From: Sesamum alatum
Taxonomy: Eukaryota; Streptophyta; Magnoliopsida; Lamiales; Pedaliaceae
Direction of reading: 5' to 3'
NCBI GenBank assembly: GCA_034509735.1
Contig: JACGWO010000005.1
Location: forward strand, 34,068,479 to 34,132,478
DNA length: 64,000 nucleotides
This document shows, piece after piece, positions 55,001 to 64,000 of this stretch (position 1 is its first letter; each line of letters opens with the position of its first letter). Position numbers and translations under genes: made by a program. The notes beneath the pieces were generated by a model. It searched no databases. It was not told where the DNA came from and saw only the letters and a list, made by a program, of their open reading frames with translations.

Positions 55001-58000
55001 GATTATGTGGTTTTATGCATGTTATTGATAGGAAATATAAGGGTGTATTGCCGAATACGACCTTTTTTACCTGGGCAGCCAAGCGGTTCGAGCATTGTGG
55101 AAGTTATAGATGAAAAGACTCTCACAGTGCTCACTCCTTCAAAACATGGAAAGGGCAAAAAGTCATTCACTTTTAACAGAGTTTTTGGTCCATCTGCAAA
55201 CCAAGGTTACTGAGGTCCCTAATAGTATTTTTCTTTTCATAAGTACCATTGGGAAAATTTTCTTGAAGCATCAGCTTTCCCCTCTTTGTTTCTTCCATTT
55301 CTGCAGAAGAAGTATTTTCAGACACACAGCCATTAATACGTTCTGTCCTTGATGGGTATAATGTGTGTATATTTGCTTATGGTCAAACTGGATCAGGGAA
55401 AACACATACAATGGTAAGAGATTCTTAAAGTCCTGTTAAAGAAACTAATATAATATATTTTAAATAAGGATCTTCATTTTCTTGTAATTGGAACTAAAAT
55501 AATATATATCTGGAAGCTTATTAATTACCATACTCGTTAGTGTACTGTAATATCTGTATCTTACTTTGAAATGTCTATCCTGTAATCCACAGACAGGACC
55601 AAGAGAACTTACGAAAGAGAGCATAGGCGTAAATTACAGGGCACTGAGTGATTTGTTTCTTATCTCAGAACAGAGAAAAGACAGCATTTCCTATGATGTC
55701 TCTGTTCAGATGATTGAAATCTACAATGAGCAAGTTAGAGATCTCCTCGCCACTGATGGTGTCAATAAAAGATATCCTTACACCAAACTGTTTGTATTTT
55801 TCTCATTCTGCTTTCGACTGAGCTCATGGTATTTTTTCTCTTAACTCCTGAACACGTTAGAATTCGGAACAACTCCCAGAGTGGTGTCAATGTACCAAGT
55901 GCAAATCTTGTACCTGTTACATCAACAACTGAGGTCCTGAATTTGATGAACATTGGGATGAAAAATCGTGTAGTTGGCTCCACTGCGATGAACGATAGAA
56001 GTAGTCGTTCTCACAGGTATAGTGTTGCTACTTTACTGCTCATTTAAACTTTTCATTCCCCTTTCTCAAGTCTTTGGGTGGGAAAGCATGAAGAAAGAAT
56101 GGTTTAACTACTGATTGTTGTTTTCTTCTAGGTTCTGATGTCCATAATCACTAGTGAAAAGAAAGAAGAAAGAACAAATGATATCTGTTTACATAGTTTA
56201 CCGGATATAATCTTATTAATCCATGTTACTGTTCATGGGAAAAGAACCATGAAAACTCATCTAGACTGTCTTATTTATAAAGCATATGTGATTTGTTAAC
56301 CGAGCTTGAATTACTATATCTACAGTTGCCTCACAGTTCATGTTCAAGGAAGAGATTTGAGTTCTGGTTCAGTTCTTCGTGGTTGTATGCATCTGGTTGA
56401 CCTGGCAGGAAGTGAAAGAGCTGATAAAACTGAGGCTGTTGGTGAAAGATTGAAGGAGGCTCAACATATTAATCGTTCTCTATCTGCTTTAGGAGATGTA
56501 ATATCCTCTCTTGCCCAAAAGAATTCACATGTCCCTTACAGAAACAGTAAGCTTACGCAGCTGCTTCAAGATTCGCTAGGTAAGATATCACAATTCATTG
56601 CCTGTCTACAATATATATATTCCCCCTCTCATGACACTTATTAAGATCTCGATCCTTGTGTTTGTAGGAGGTCAAGCAAAGACTCTTATGTTTATTCATA
56701 TCAGCCCAGAGCCAAATGCTCTTGGAGAAACCATTAGTACTCTTAAGTTTGCTGAACGTGTTTCGACAGTTGAGCTCGGTGCTGCTCGAGCAAACAAAGA
56801 GAGTGTTGATGTCAGAGAACTAAAAGAACAGGTTACGCCTTGTACTATAAACTTATTGACATAGCTGGTGTGACCTGTTTTCTTCATTTCAAAAGTATCA
56901 TGTAAACTATAAGCATTCTCTGCTCCCATAATTTTGTGGCTCTTCGAGTGGCAACTTATTGTTCCCCGTTGTATTCGTCTTTATATGGCTGAAAATCAAA
57001 GACAAACCTTGCCACTTGTGCCTTACTATTTTCTGTTCAATGAAGATGATCATTTTAGCTAATTACATGCAGATAGCTAGTCTTAAAGCAGCCTTAATGC
57101 GGAAAGAGAGAGGAGAATCTGGCATTCAACAATCAAGATCTATAAGCCCAGATGAAGTACTAGCTACGTCTCTTGGATCTTCTCCGTCACATTCGTCTTG
57201 GCAAAGTCTTGGAGATACCAGTAAGGTAGAGGTACGCTGTTCTACGATACTAACCGAGCTTAGGAGAAGCAACAACTTGTTTCCTTAACTATATAGAGAA
57301 GAATCAGTGTTGCTTTTTTAACTTCATGACTTGACTGAGGATTAGATAAGCTACTATATGAACTAACATGTTTACTCAAAATTCACTGATGATAATTGAA
57401 TAGAGCCAAGGATCCCACTGGATACTGCTTGGCCTAGCGATATCACTTCTAAAACTCCTATTATTATTTTATGAACGACGACTTTATCCTACTATTTGTA
57501 AAGCACTATTGTCTTTATTGCTTTGTACTGTGCTCTGCAGGGACGGAGTAACCCGTTAACAATTTCAAGAGTACAGAGCTTTGATAATCAGGACTTTATG
57601 GATTCTCCTCCTTGGCCAGCACTTAGTAGTCCGGGGTCGATGGACGAAGAAAAATGCATCTCTGGTGATTGGGTTGATAAGGTTATTGTGAAGAAGCAAG
57701 GTGGTTTGAGTGGTGATAGTAACCTAGGAAAATGGGACGAAGATGGTGGACAGTCACCTGAGATGTTCTATCAGAAGTACAATCTTGAAAATTCCAAAGT
57801 GTACCCCGTACAATCTTTGAACCAACTTTCGGACCATAGACGATTCGGCCTAGATCACGGTTTGGGGAGGACTCAATGCGAAGCCAGAGCCAACGATGAA
57901 CCAGATGACCTGGAAGCTGAAACTAGTGATTGTTCAGAGATAGATTACCAATGGCAACTCAGCGTTCCTCGTTCTAACTGCATACCTAATGGAGTAACAT

Positions 58001-58332
58001 CAAAAGTCGGGAGAGTTAGCCCAAAGCCGATAAAGAGCCCAGAAACAAGGTAACCTTCATGCATCCACACAAGTTCTTGCTTTATCTCTGAGAATGCATC
58101 GATATGCATGGAAGCCTTTGACGTGCAAATTATGAAGTAGACGATAGAATATTAATGCACAGAATCTATTCATGATGCTTTCCCATATCTGTTTCTAAAC
58201 TTTATCTTCATGGTTAGGAGCCTAATTCCTCAACCAAGGAGAGTCGTCAATGGGATGCGTTCCCCGTTGCATAAATATGGGAGACAACCGGCTTCTACTG
58301 ATGGGAAACGGAAGCCGGGCGGTTTGAAGTGA
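52078..58332 (+). CDS. KIN-14 kinesin with calponin-homology domain
   Basis: Nineteen exons give 999 residues: 52078-52192, 52484-52650, 52736-52879, 52998-53258, 53343-53414, 54105-54173, 54344-54403, 54481-54597, 54677-54758, 54847-54942, 55032-55205, 55307-55413, 55593-55771, 55861-56016, 56326-56579, 56668-56831, 57073-57231, 57541-58049, 58218-58332. An N-terminal CH domain (about 42-165) can bind actin. A coiled coil and the KIN-14 neck '[12 protein letters not shown]' lead into an internal motor (about 396-715). P-loop 'GQTGSGKT' is at 478-485, switch I 'NDRSSRSHS' at 592-600 and switch II 'DLAGSE' at 625-630. KIN-14 motors move to microtubule minus ends. The tail is serine-rich and basic. 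Intron 13 (55772-55860) has no GT donor and looks U12-type (see findings), so the R-I junction at residues 548-549 is uncertain. Confidence 0.93.
55772..55860 (+). other. Probable U12-type (AT-AC or AT-AG) intron in the kinesin gene
   Basis: The 5' end 'ATATCCTT' matches the U12 donor consensus exactly. A branch-like 'TCTCTTAAC' (55836-55844) matches TTCCTTAAC at 7 of 9 positions and lies 11 bases from an AC at 55854-55855 and 16 bases from an AG at 55859-55860. There is no GT donor here that keeps the frame. Using the AG end gives 89 bases and an intact frame; using the AC end gives 84 bases and the family-like 'R-L-E' but then a frameshift. Confidence 0.7.
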
Positions 58333-58753
58333 GAGCTGGACTAGTGTGTGTGGGATAATCTTGGTTTCAAACCAGAGTAGTAACATGTTGCAATGGGGAT
58401 GGTGGTGGTTTTGAGCTTCATTTTGCTTTCTGTGAATTATTTAGATAGTAGGTATTCATTGATTGAGAGGTGTATACACAGAGGATGGCAATACTTCTTT
58501 CTCATTGCCATATCTCTATTTTCTTTGGTGTTTTCTTCTTCTCTTCTCCCAAATTCCAGTGGTGATTTTAGGTTTTTTGATGTCCCACTGATGGAGTGTT
58601 GCTGTTAATATTCCAACTTTTTCATGTTTTTTCTTTTTTTTTTTAAAAAAAATGTACAAAATGAGAAAAAAAAAATGATATAAAGAAAGAACTTTTTTTA
58701 TATCTATTCTGTTTTTTTCTTTTTTTGCATTAGTGGATTGTACTGCATATAAA
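58333..58753. other. KIN-14 3' UTR
   Basis: The sequence after the stop has the T-rich composition of a plant 3' UTR, with homopolymer runs after 58625. No other feature is seen. Confidence 0.5.
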
Positions 58754-58761
58754 GCTTGTAC

Positions 58762-59375
58762 TTATAATGCACGGACACTTCAAAAAATTACTCGATACAG
58801 TGTCGTACACGTATTGGATACGGATACGGCATAGATGTGTCCAAAATTATAAAATAAAAAAGAAAAAAAGACACGGTGTCGGACAGATCTATTGGTGTGT
58901 TTGATACATTTTGGATTTTTTTTCATTTTAAAAAGTTTTGGATTGTTTTTTTTTTTTAAAAAAAAAAGAGTTTTGAGTTAAATAAAAAAAAGTTAATTTA
59001 TTTCTCTCAAATTAAAAATTTTAGAATGAAATTATTAAAAAAATTTCGAATTAGTCCCTCGGGAAGACGAAAAACTCCCATGACGTACTTTTAATATAAA
59101 ACAGTTATGTAGTTTTTGAAGTCATGCTCATTTTATGTAGACCTTTTTTATTTGGTTAAAACTTTTAGATATAAACATGCTCATTTTATATATTATTTTG
59201 ATATTTTTTATATTGCTTAAATTTTATGAAAAAATTTAGAATATTTATTAAAAAAAACATATTATATATAGCCTATCAATATTGTGTTGTGTCCTAATTT
59301 CTTTAAAATTTTTTGTATCACCATATCTATTTCGTATCGTGTCCATATCTCCCCGTCCGGGTCCACGCGTCATAG
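58762..59375. mobile_element. hAT-like non-autonomous element with 8-bp target duplication
   Basis: The perfect 8-mer 'gcttgtac' flanks it at 58754-58761 and 59376-59383. The left end 'ttataatgcacggacac' and the mirrored right end 'ctatgacgcgtggaccc' agree at 11 of 16 aligned positions. Further in, 'atacggatacggcat' and 'cgatacagtgtcg' have mirrored counterparts near 59325-59345 ('cgtatcgtgtcc'). An 8-bp duplication is the hAT signature. There is no coding capacity. Confidence 0.6.
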
Positions 59376-59383
59376 GCTTGTAC

Positions 59384-60097
59384 CATATATGTAGACCCTT
59401 TTTTTTTATCAAATGTTACTAAAAATACAATTGGTCACATGACAAACTCCGTCAACCTTCAAATTAACCCCTTAAAATAAGGAAATTTAATTGTTGACCC
59501 CCTATTTGGAACTAAAAGGGCAAATTTGCCCTCTGCTTCCATACAGAAAAGGAAAAGTGGACTTGCTGTTTCAAATACTCCAACTCCAAGCAATTACTTA
59601 TGTTAAAGGGAAAAAGACTTGAGCTCCAGAAAAACATAAACGCTACAGGATGATCTATGTACGTTCATCGTCTCCAAAGCCAGAAAGATTGAAAATAAGA
59701 AGAAACTAAAATTCATCAACTGATAATTCTAACTTTGAATGAGATAATTTAATGGTTCTTGTTGAGGCCTCGAATGGAGACAACTACACATACGTACGCA
59801 ACCGGATGTGGGCATTGTCTCGATGTTGCCCACCGGTGATCATAAAACTAGAGTGATCGTCTATCATTTAACAGAAATGACATCTACCTAACTTGGAGAT
59901 ATTCAGTAAAGCCAACGAAAGCAAGAACTAATGTACATTGCAAGGTCCCTGTTGCATTACTACTCGTATAGAAACATAAATCTTCCTTGACCTGCGCAGA
60001 CAGTTGAAATCAACAACATCCGGTCACTAGAATCCAACTCTTCATCTGCTCAAGCATGCAGAAAGTAAGATATATGAAGTTACTCACTGCAACTCCA
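59384..60097 (-). other. Spacer and MTSSB 3' UTR
   Basis: The minus-strand MTSSB 3' UTR probably occupies from 60097 down to somewhere near 59640. The rest is spacer between convergent KIN-14 and MTSSB genes. No other gene is seen. Confidence 0.45.
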
Positions 60098-63000
60098 CTA
60101 TAATAACCCTTCACCTGCAAGCATCACACACCAGTCAAATTATACCGACAAATATTAAGCGCTAATGTTGCTGAAGAACTGGTTTTTCATCACCATCAGG
60201 GATTGCCAACTCAACAGAGGTCATCAAGAACATAGTATAAACTTCATCATTAATGAATGAGTATAGAAGACGACTTACGCAGCTCGTCAATGGAAATATC
60301 GTTCATGCTTTCTCCTGCCTTTATAAGCCGTAGCCTTCCTGTAAGAGTAGCATATTAAACCACAATGAGACTTGATAATTAAAGAACAATTAAGAACCAA
60401 AGCTTTTAACAATTGAGTTTTTATATTTTTACTAAAATGAAAAATCTAGTTCATATGTTTGAGATTCAAAATCCTCATATCGATCATATACTTTACAACC
60501 ATATTTCGGCCATGTAATCCCAAAATGTAAAAAGAACTAATACAATTACACATCAGAAAAATGTCCTTTAAGCAACTGTAATTACAGAAGGTGCATAATT
60601 CCAGAAGTGCTTCTGCTTCAACCACTCAAGAATTGGAGCTTCTACTTGTTTGTGTTCAAAGTTTCAATATGAGGCATAGGCTCCTGATGAGAAACATCCA
60701 TGTTGAGATCCCACAAACATGAATCAGCCAAAACTTAAAATAATTATGAAAAATGTAACTCAGCAATTCAAACATTTAGAATTGATCAGCCTCGTGGTAG
60801 GAGTAATTCAGTAAACTAACTTAATCGAACCGAAACTGAATCCTAAAAATCTTTGGCCTCCAGTCACATGTTCCTTTAATATCCAAAACTCAGAATGCAC
60901 ACAAGTCAACAATGCAAAGTTCTTCCCCTCTACAGGTTTTACTAAATTCTGCCAAACCTCATTCTAAAGAACATCAGGTCAAAACTTCAACTGAATTCTG
61001 TGAGTTATGAGCAAAATGAAGCACACATGATTTCAAAATAATCGACAATTGAAAGCACAGAGTCATAGAAGGGCAACTTGAATTTGTGTTCCACACTGAT
61101 CTATGTCAATCAAGTCTATGGTGATGTTAAATGAACATCTAACCGGTGTTGTAATGCACATGGCTGCATAGTATAAACCAACCATACATTAAATCAATAA
61201 TAATTATGCTCTTACTTTGGCCTCCGACAGAAACAGATTGCTTGAAAATCAAGATGGGGAAACTTCGCATATGACAATGAAATGACGCAACTAGAAGAGT
61301 TATGAGTCATGGCTTACGAAATATATTCTCCATGGTATCATAGACTTAAAAGTGCACTTGAATCCAAAATCCAAAAGATAAGGTGAGTTCAACTGTCCAT
61401 GGAGAAACAGGAGGGAAAAACAATATAAAGGAAGACCATTCATATATCTTGAGGCAATTACCACCATAGTAAAAAGAATACTAACTACCACAGTACTCAT
61501 ACATGTGCACAAAATTCGTGTATAAATTAATGAGGTTGAACATATAAGAGAAGGAACACAATAATTACTGACAAGAACAATGGCGCACACATCAATCAAA
61601 CTAATCAATGCGAAATTAGATGAACAGCTTTTGGACATCAGCTATGGTGCAAAATTAGGAGCTGAGACAAGACAGAAGGGTCATAAACAGACAAAAGTGT
61701 GCACCATCAAAAGTTCAAGATTTACATACCATCACGACGCACACAAATTTCAGGTATGCTTTTTATGTCACCATTGATGCTGTCATTATAGACTCTTGTT
61801 TCGATGTCACCCTCAACATAAACTGAAGAGCTGGAAAGAAGCTCCATTTGTTAGAAAGAAATTCAAATAGAAAAATGTTGCCAAATCATAATCCTTTCCT
61901 ACTTTTTCACAAGTTGTTGAACGGCATAAGCTCCAAGCATAGGGTTATGCACTGCAATGCGATGCCACTGAGCTGGTTTTGGCAAGTCATTTGCACCCAC
62001 AATCCTCTGATCAAACATGCCCCCTGTTCCCACGGTAAATGTCGTTACAGTTTTACCATTTCTCAAGATCTTTTGGACGGGAGATTGACCAACTTTTCCA
62101 CATATAATAGCCTGGCCAGAATGAAAAAAGCATGAAATGATGTCCTAATACATAAACAAAAGTAGACAACATCCTCAGTAGCCGAATTGAGGACATGAAA
62201 ACAATGTTTAGAAAAAATTAACTCAAAGCAAATTAACCCTAGCATTGATAATGTTATTCATTTAAATCTGAGATTCCATGAAATTGGATGCACTCGAACT
62301 TGTTTTCCTGGATCTTTACGCAACTTTGTGATCAAGCCCACATCAGGTAGAATTCCACATTGAAATATCACGAGCGTTATAGCTCGTGCTAGATCCTATT
62401 TAACCCACCAAAAACAGAATTGTGGCTGAGTAATAGCACCCATCCAAAATGTTGAATGAACTCAATAAGATTTCAATAACAAGATACTCAAATTTTAGTG
62501 GCCAATAAATAATAAGAAGAATTGCATACTTTACCAAAAAGGTATACTAAATTTTTTTTAAAAAAAAAAACAAGAAATATTTTTCAACATATTTTCTGGT
62601 GATACCATGCTCATACCCTGTGGACACCACGAAAATTCCACCCTTTTCTGGGATCAACACCCTGGAGCTGTAACTCCGGCTTCTCGGGAAGAAAATCATC
62701 ATCATCAATATCCAAACCACCGCCTGCCCTCGCATTATCATTATCATTGCCCGAGTCGAATGCCCCAGTCGACAAGTAGACCTTTGAGCTCCCTTGCAGA
62801 CCCATGGCTATCATTAAAAAAAAAAAAGAAAACTTTACTTAAAAAAGAAAAAAAGAAAGGAGAAAAACCGGCAATCCGCATCCTAAATAGCAGTTTCAAG
62901 TAATGCCCACCAATATTCACAAAACTTCTTCAATAAAACAAATGAAATCGATAAATGTACAGCGCCAGGAAATATGCACAAAAGAATTCACTGTATAGGG

Positions 63001-63343
63001 TTGGTGAGGATTCAAGTAATGCTTGCCAAATGACCTCAGTTGAGGTGAAACTTCGAGCTACCTTGCAACACCCATAGTACAACAATTCACCAAAAGAAGG
63101 GGCAAACCCATATGAAGAATCAAAAAAAACAAAAAGATAAAATCGGCATATTGCCCTTCAAAATGTTCTTTCGTAAATGAAGGAGAAACAAAAGAGCCTA
63201 TGATAATAGAATTCAAGAAGTGAAGGGAATATGCAAGCAATAAACATGTATAGATTGAGAAGATTACCCATCGATGACGAGAAGGAGGTGGCGATTGGAG
63301 GAACTCGGAGGAGCTTGAGGAATTTAGGGGCGAGAGAACTCAT
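60098..63343 (-). CDS. MTSSB: Mitochondrial single-stranded DNA-binding protein
   Basis: Six minus-strand exons (63268-63343, 62617-62807, 61903-62111, 61730-61830, 60279-60338, 60098-60114) give 217 residues. The first exon encodes a presequence rich in S, L, R and K ('MSSLAPKFLKLLRVPP'). An acidic, low-complexity linker follows, with 'DIDDDDFLPEKPELQLQG'. The SSB OB-fold spans about residues 86-205, with 'GKVGQSPVQKILRNGKTVTT', 'WHRIAVHNPMLGAYA' and 'SSVYVEGDIETRVY'. The last four coding codons are in a 17-base terminal exon that reads 'R-E-G-L-L'-stop. The protein coats single-stranded mitochondrial DNA during replication and recombination. The product matches the Arabidopsis MTSSB pattern. 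Intron 1 contains a decayed copy of the exon 2 start (see findings). Confidence 0.93.
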
Positions 63344-63480
63344 TGCTGCAAATCAAAGTGAAGTTGCAGAAGAACAGAGGGCGAGAGCGTGACAAGGGTT
63401 TAAGAACTTGGGTTTTATGCCGAGCTGGGTATGCTGTACCTGTACTTATTGGGCACTGTTTGGTATCATTTTCAAAAAAA
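63344..63480 (-). promoter_or_regulatory. Probable MTSSB promoter region
   Basis: The minus-strand sequence upstream of the start has a 'gcataaaac' TATA-like word (about 63414-63422), 70-80 bases before the ATG, and is less AT-rich than the spacer. The start and poly(A) sites are not established. The region is bordered by a MITE at 63486. Confidence 0.4.
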
Positions 63481-63485
63481 TTAAT

Positions 63486-63880
63486 TACAACCCAACCCCT
63501 AAAATTTGGTATAATTACAACAATCATCTCATTGTCTGAAAAATTATTAATATCCCTGCTGTTGAATAAGATTATGTGATCTTTTGATGGAGGTTTGAAA
63601 ATATTAATTTTGTCCATGCTGTATTTTTTTAAAATATATATATCTATATAATAATTTTAAAAAAATGGACGAGGTAGATGGAAATATTAAAATTTTTTAA
63701 AATATTATCCACTTATTTCATAAAAAAGATTTAAAATATAAGTAAAATATAACTCATAATCCACGATGCCATTTTGGTCAATTCACTATAAAAGATTGAT
63801 GAAAATCTAACGAAAATTAACAAATTAGGTTAATTGTTAGACGACCACTAAAATCAGGAATTGATCATGTATTTATAATT
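63486..63880. mobile_element. Foldback MITE copy near window end
   Basis: It begins 'attacaacccaacccc' and shares 'ggtataattacaac' and the 'ggacgaggtagatgga' central segment with the copy at 21764. Its right end appears to be interrupted by a second copy that starts at 63882. Confidence 0.6.
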
Positions 63881-63881
63881 A

Positions 63882-64000
63882 GGGTAAATTACATCCACCT
63901 CTTCTGAGATTTGGCATAATTGCAAATATCGTTGTTTTAAAAATTACAAATATCCCCCTGAAGTTTGTAATTTTTAACCAAAGGCCTAAAATTGACCATT
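63882..64000. mobile_element. Foldback MITE copy truncated by window edge
   Basis: It begins 'gggtaaattacatccacctc' and reads 'gatttggcataattgcaaat', the left terminal repeat of the family. The window ends before the other terminus. It sits inside or beside the previous copy. Confidence 0.7.

Noticed and set aside
55826..55860. Alternative U2-type acceptor at 'cgactgag' before 55821
   Set aside because: It would insert about 13 extra hydrophobic residues into the conserved motor and needs a GT donor in a frame that does not match.

Overview
The window is nuclear DNA from a flowering plant, most probably a eudicot. The genes are split by many GT-AG introns, their proteins match plant families, the spacers are very AT-rich, and plant-type transposable elements (an L1-like LINE, tRNA-derived SINEs, Mutator-like, hAT-like and CACTA MITEs, LTR pieces) fill the gaps. 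An asterid such as a Lamiales species is a guess from general resemblance only.

Layout. 1-1745 is AT-rich spacer. 1746-6930 is a decayed LINE on the minus strand. 8332-10710 (+) encodes translation factor eIF3 subunit G. 15541-17175 (+) encodes a DPD1-type DEDDh exonuclease behind a long 5' leader intron. 18767-19090 (+) is a short DUF3511 gene with a possible C-terminal frameshift. 19091-23100 holds a SINE, a LINE scrap and two foldback elements. 23103-29581 (+) encodes a ten-exon RecQ helicase resembling RECQL1. 29582-35750 is repeat-rich spacer. 36703-41270 (+) encodes a TRM/DUF4378 protein. 41271-51700 is a 10-kb transposon graveyard with no convincing gene. 52078-58332 (+) encodes a KIN-14 kinesin with a calponin-homology domain. 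60098-63343 (-) encodes mitochondrial single-strand DNA-binding protein. The right edge holds two more MITE copies.

I assembled all six multi-exon gene models by hand from splice sites and reading-frame continuity. They close in frame with predicted proteins of 291 (eIF3g), 341 (DPD1), 624 (RecQ), 907 (TRM), 999 (KIN-14) and 217 (MTSSB) residues. The genes do not form an operon or obvious pathway. Three (DPD1, RecQ, MTSSB) act on DNA, two of them in organelles, and two (TRM, KIN-14) act on the microtubule cytoskeleton, but plant gene order gives little reason to read this as more than chance.

I found no clearly new system. The strongest unusual signal is a probable U12-type (AT-AC or AT-AG) intron in the kinesin motor region. 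The sequence appears one base short just after its 3' splice site, so either the 3' splice site has shifted to keep the frame or the assembly lacks a base. The second theme is dense foldback MITE families, several with perfect 8-10 bp target-site duplications, including nested insertions. All family assignments come from recognition of motifs by eye; no database search was possible.
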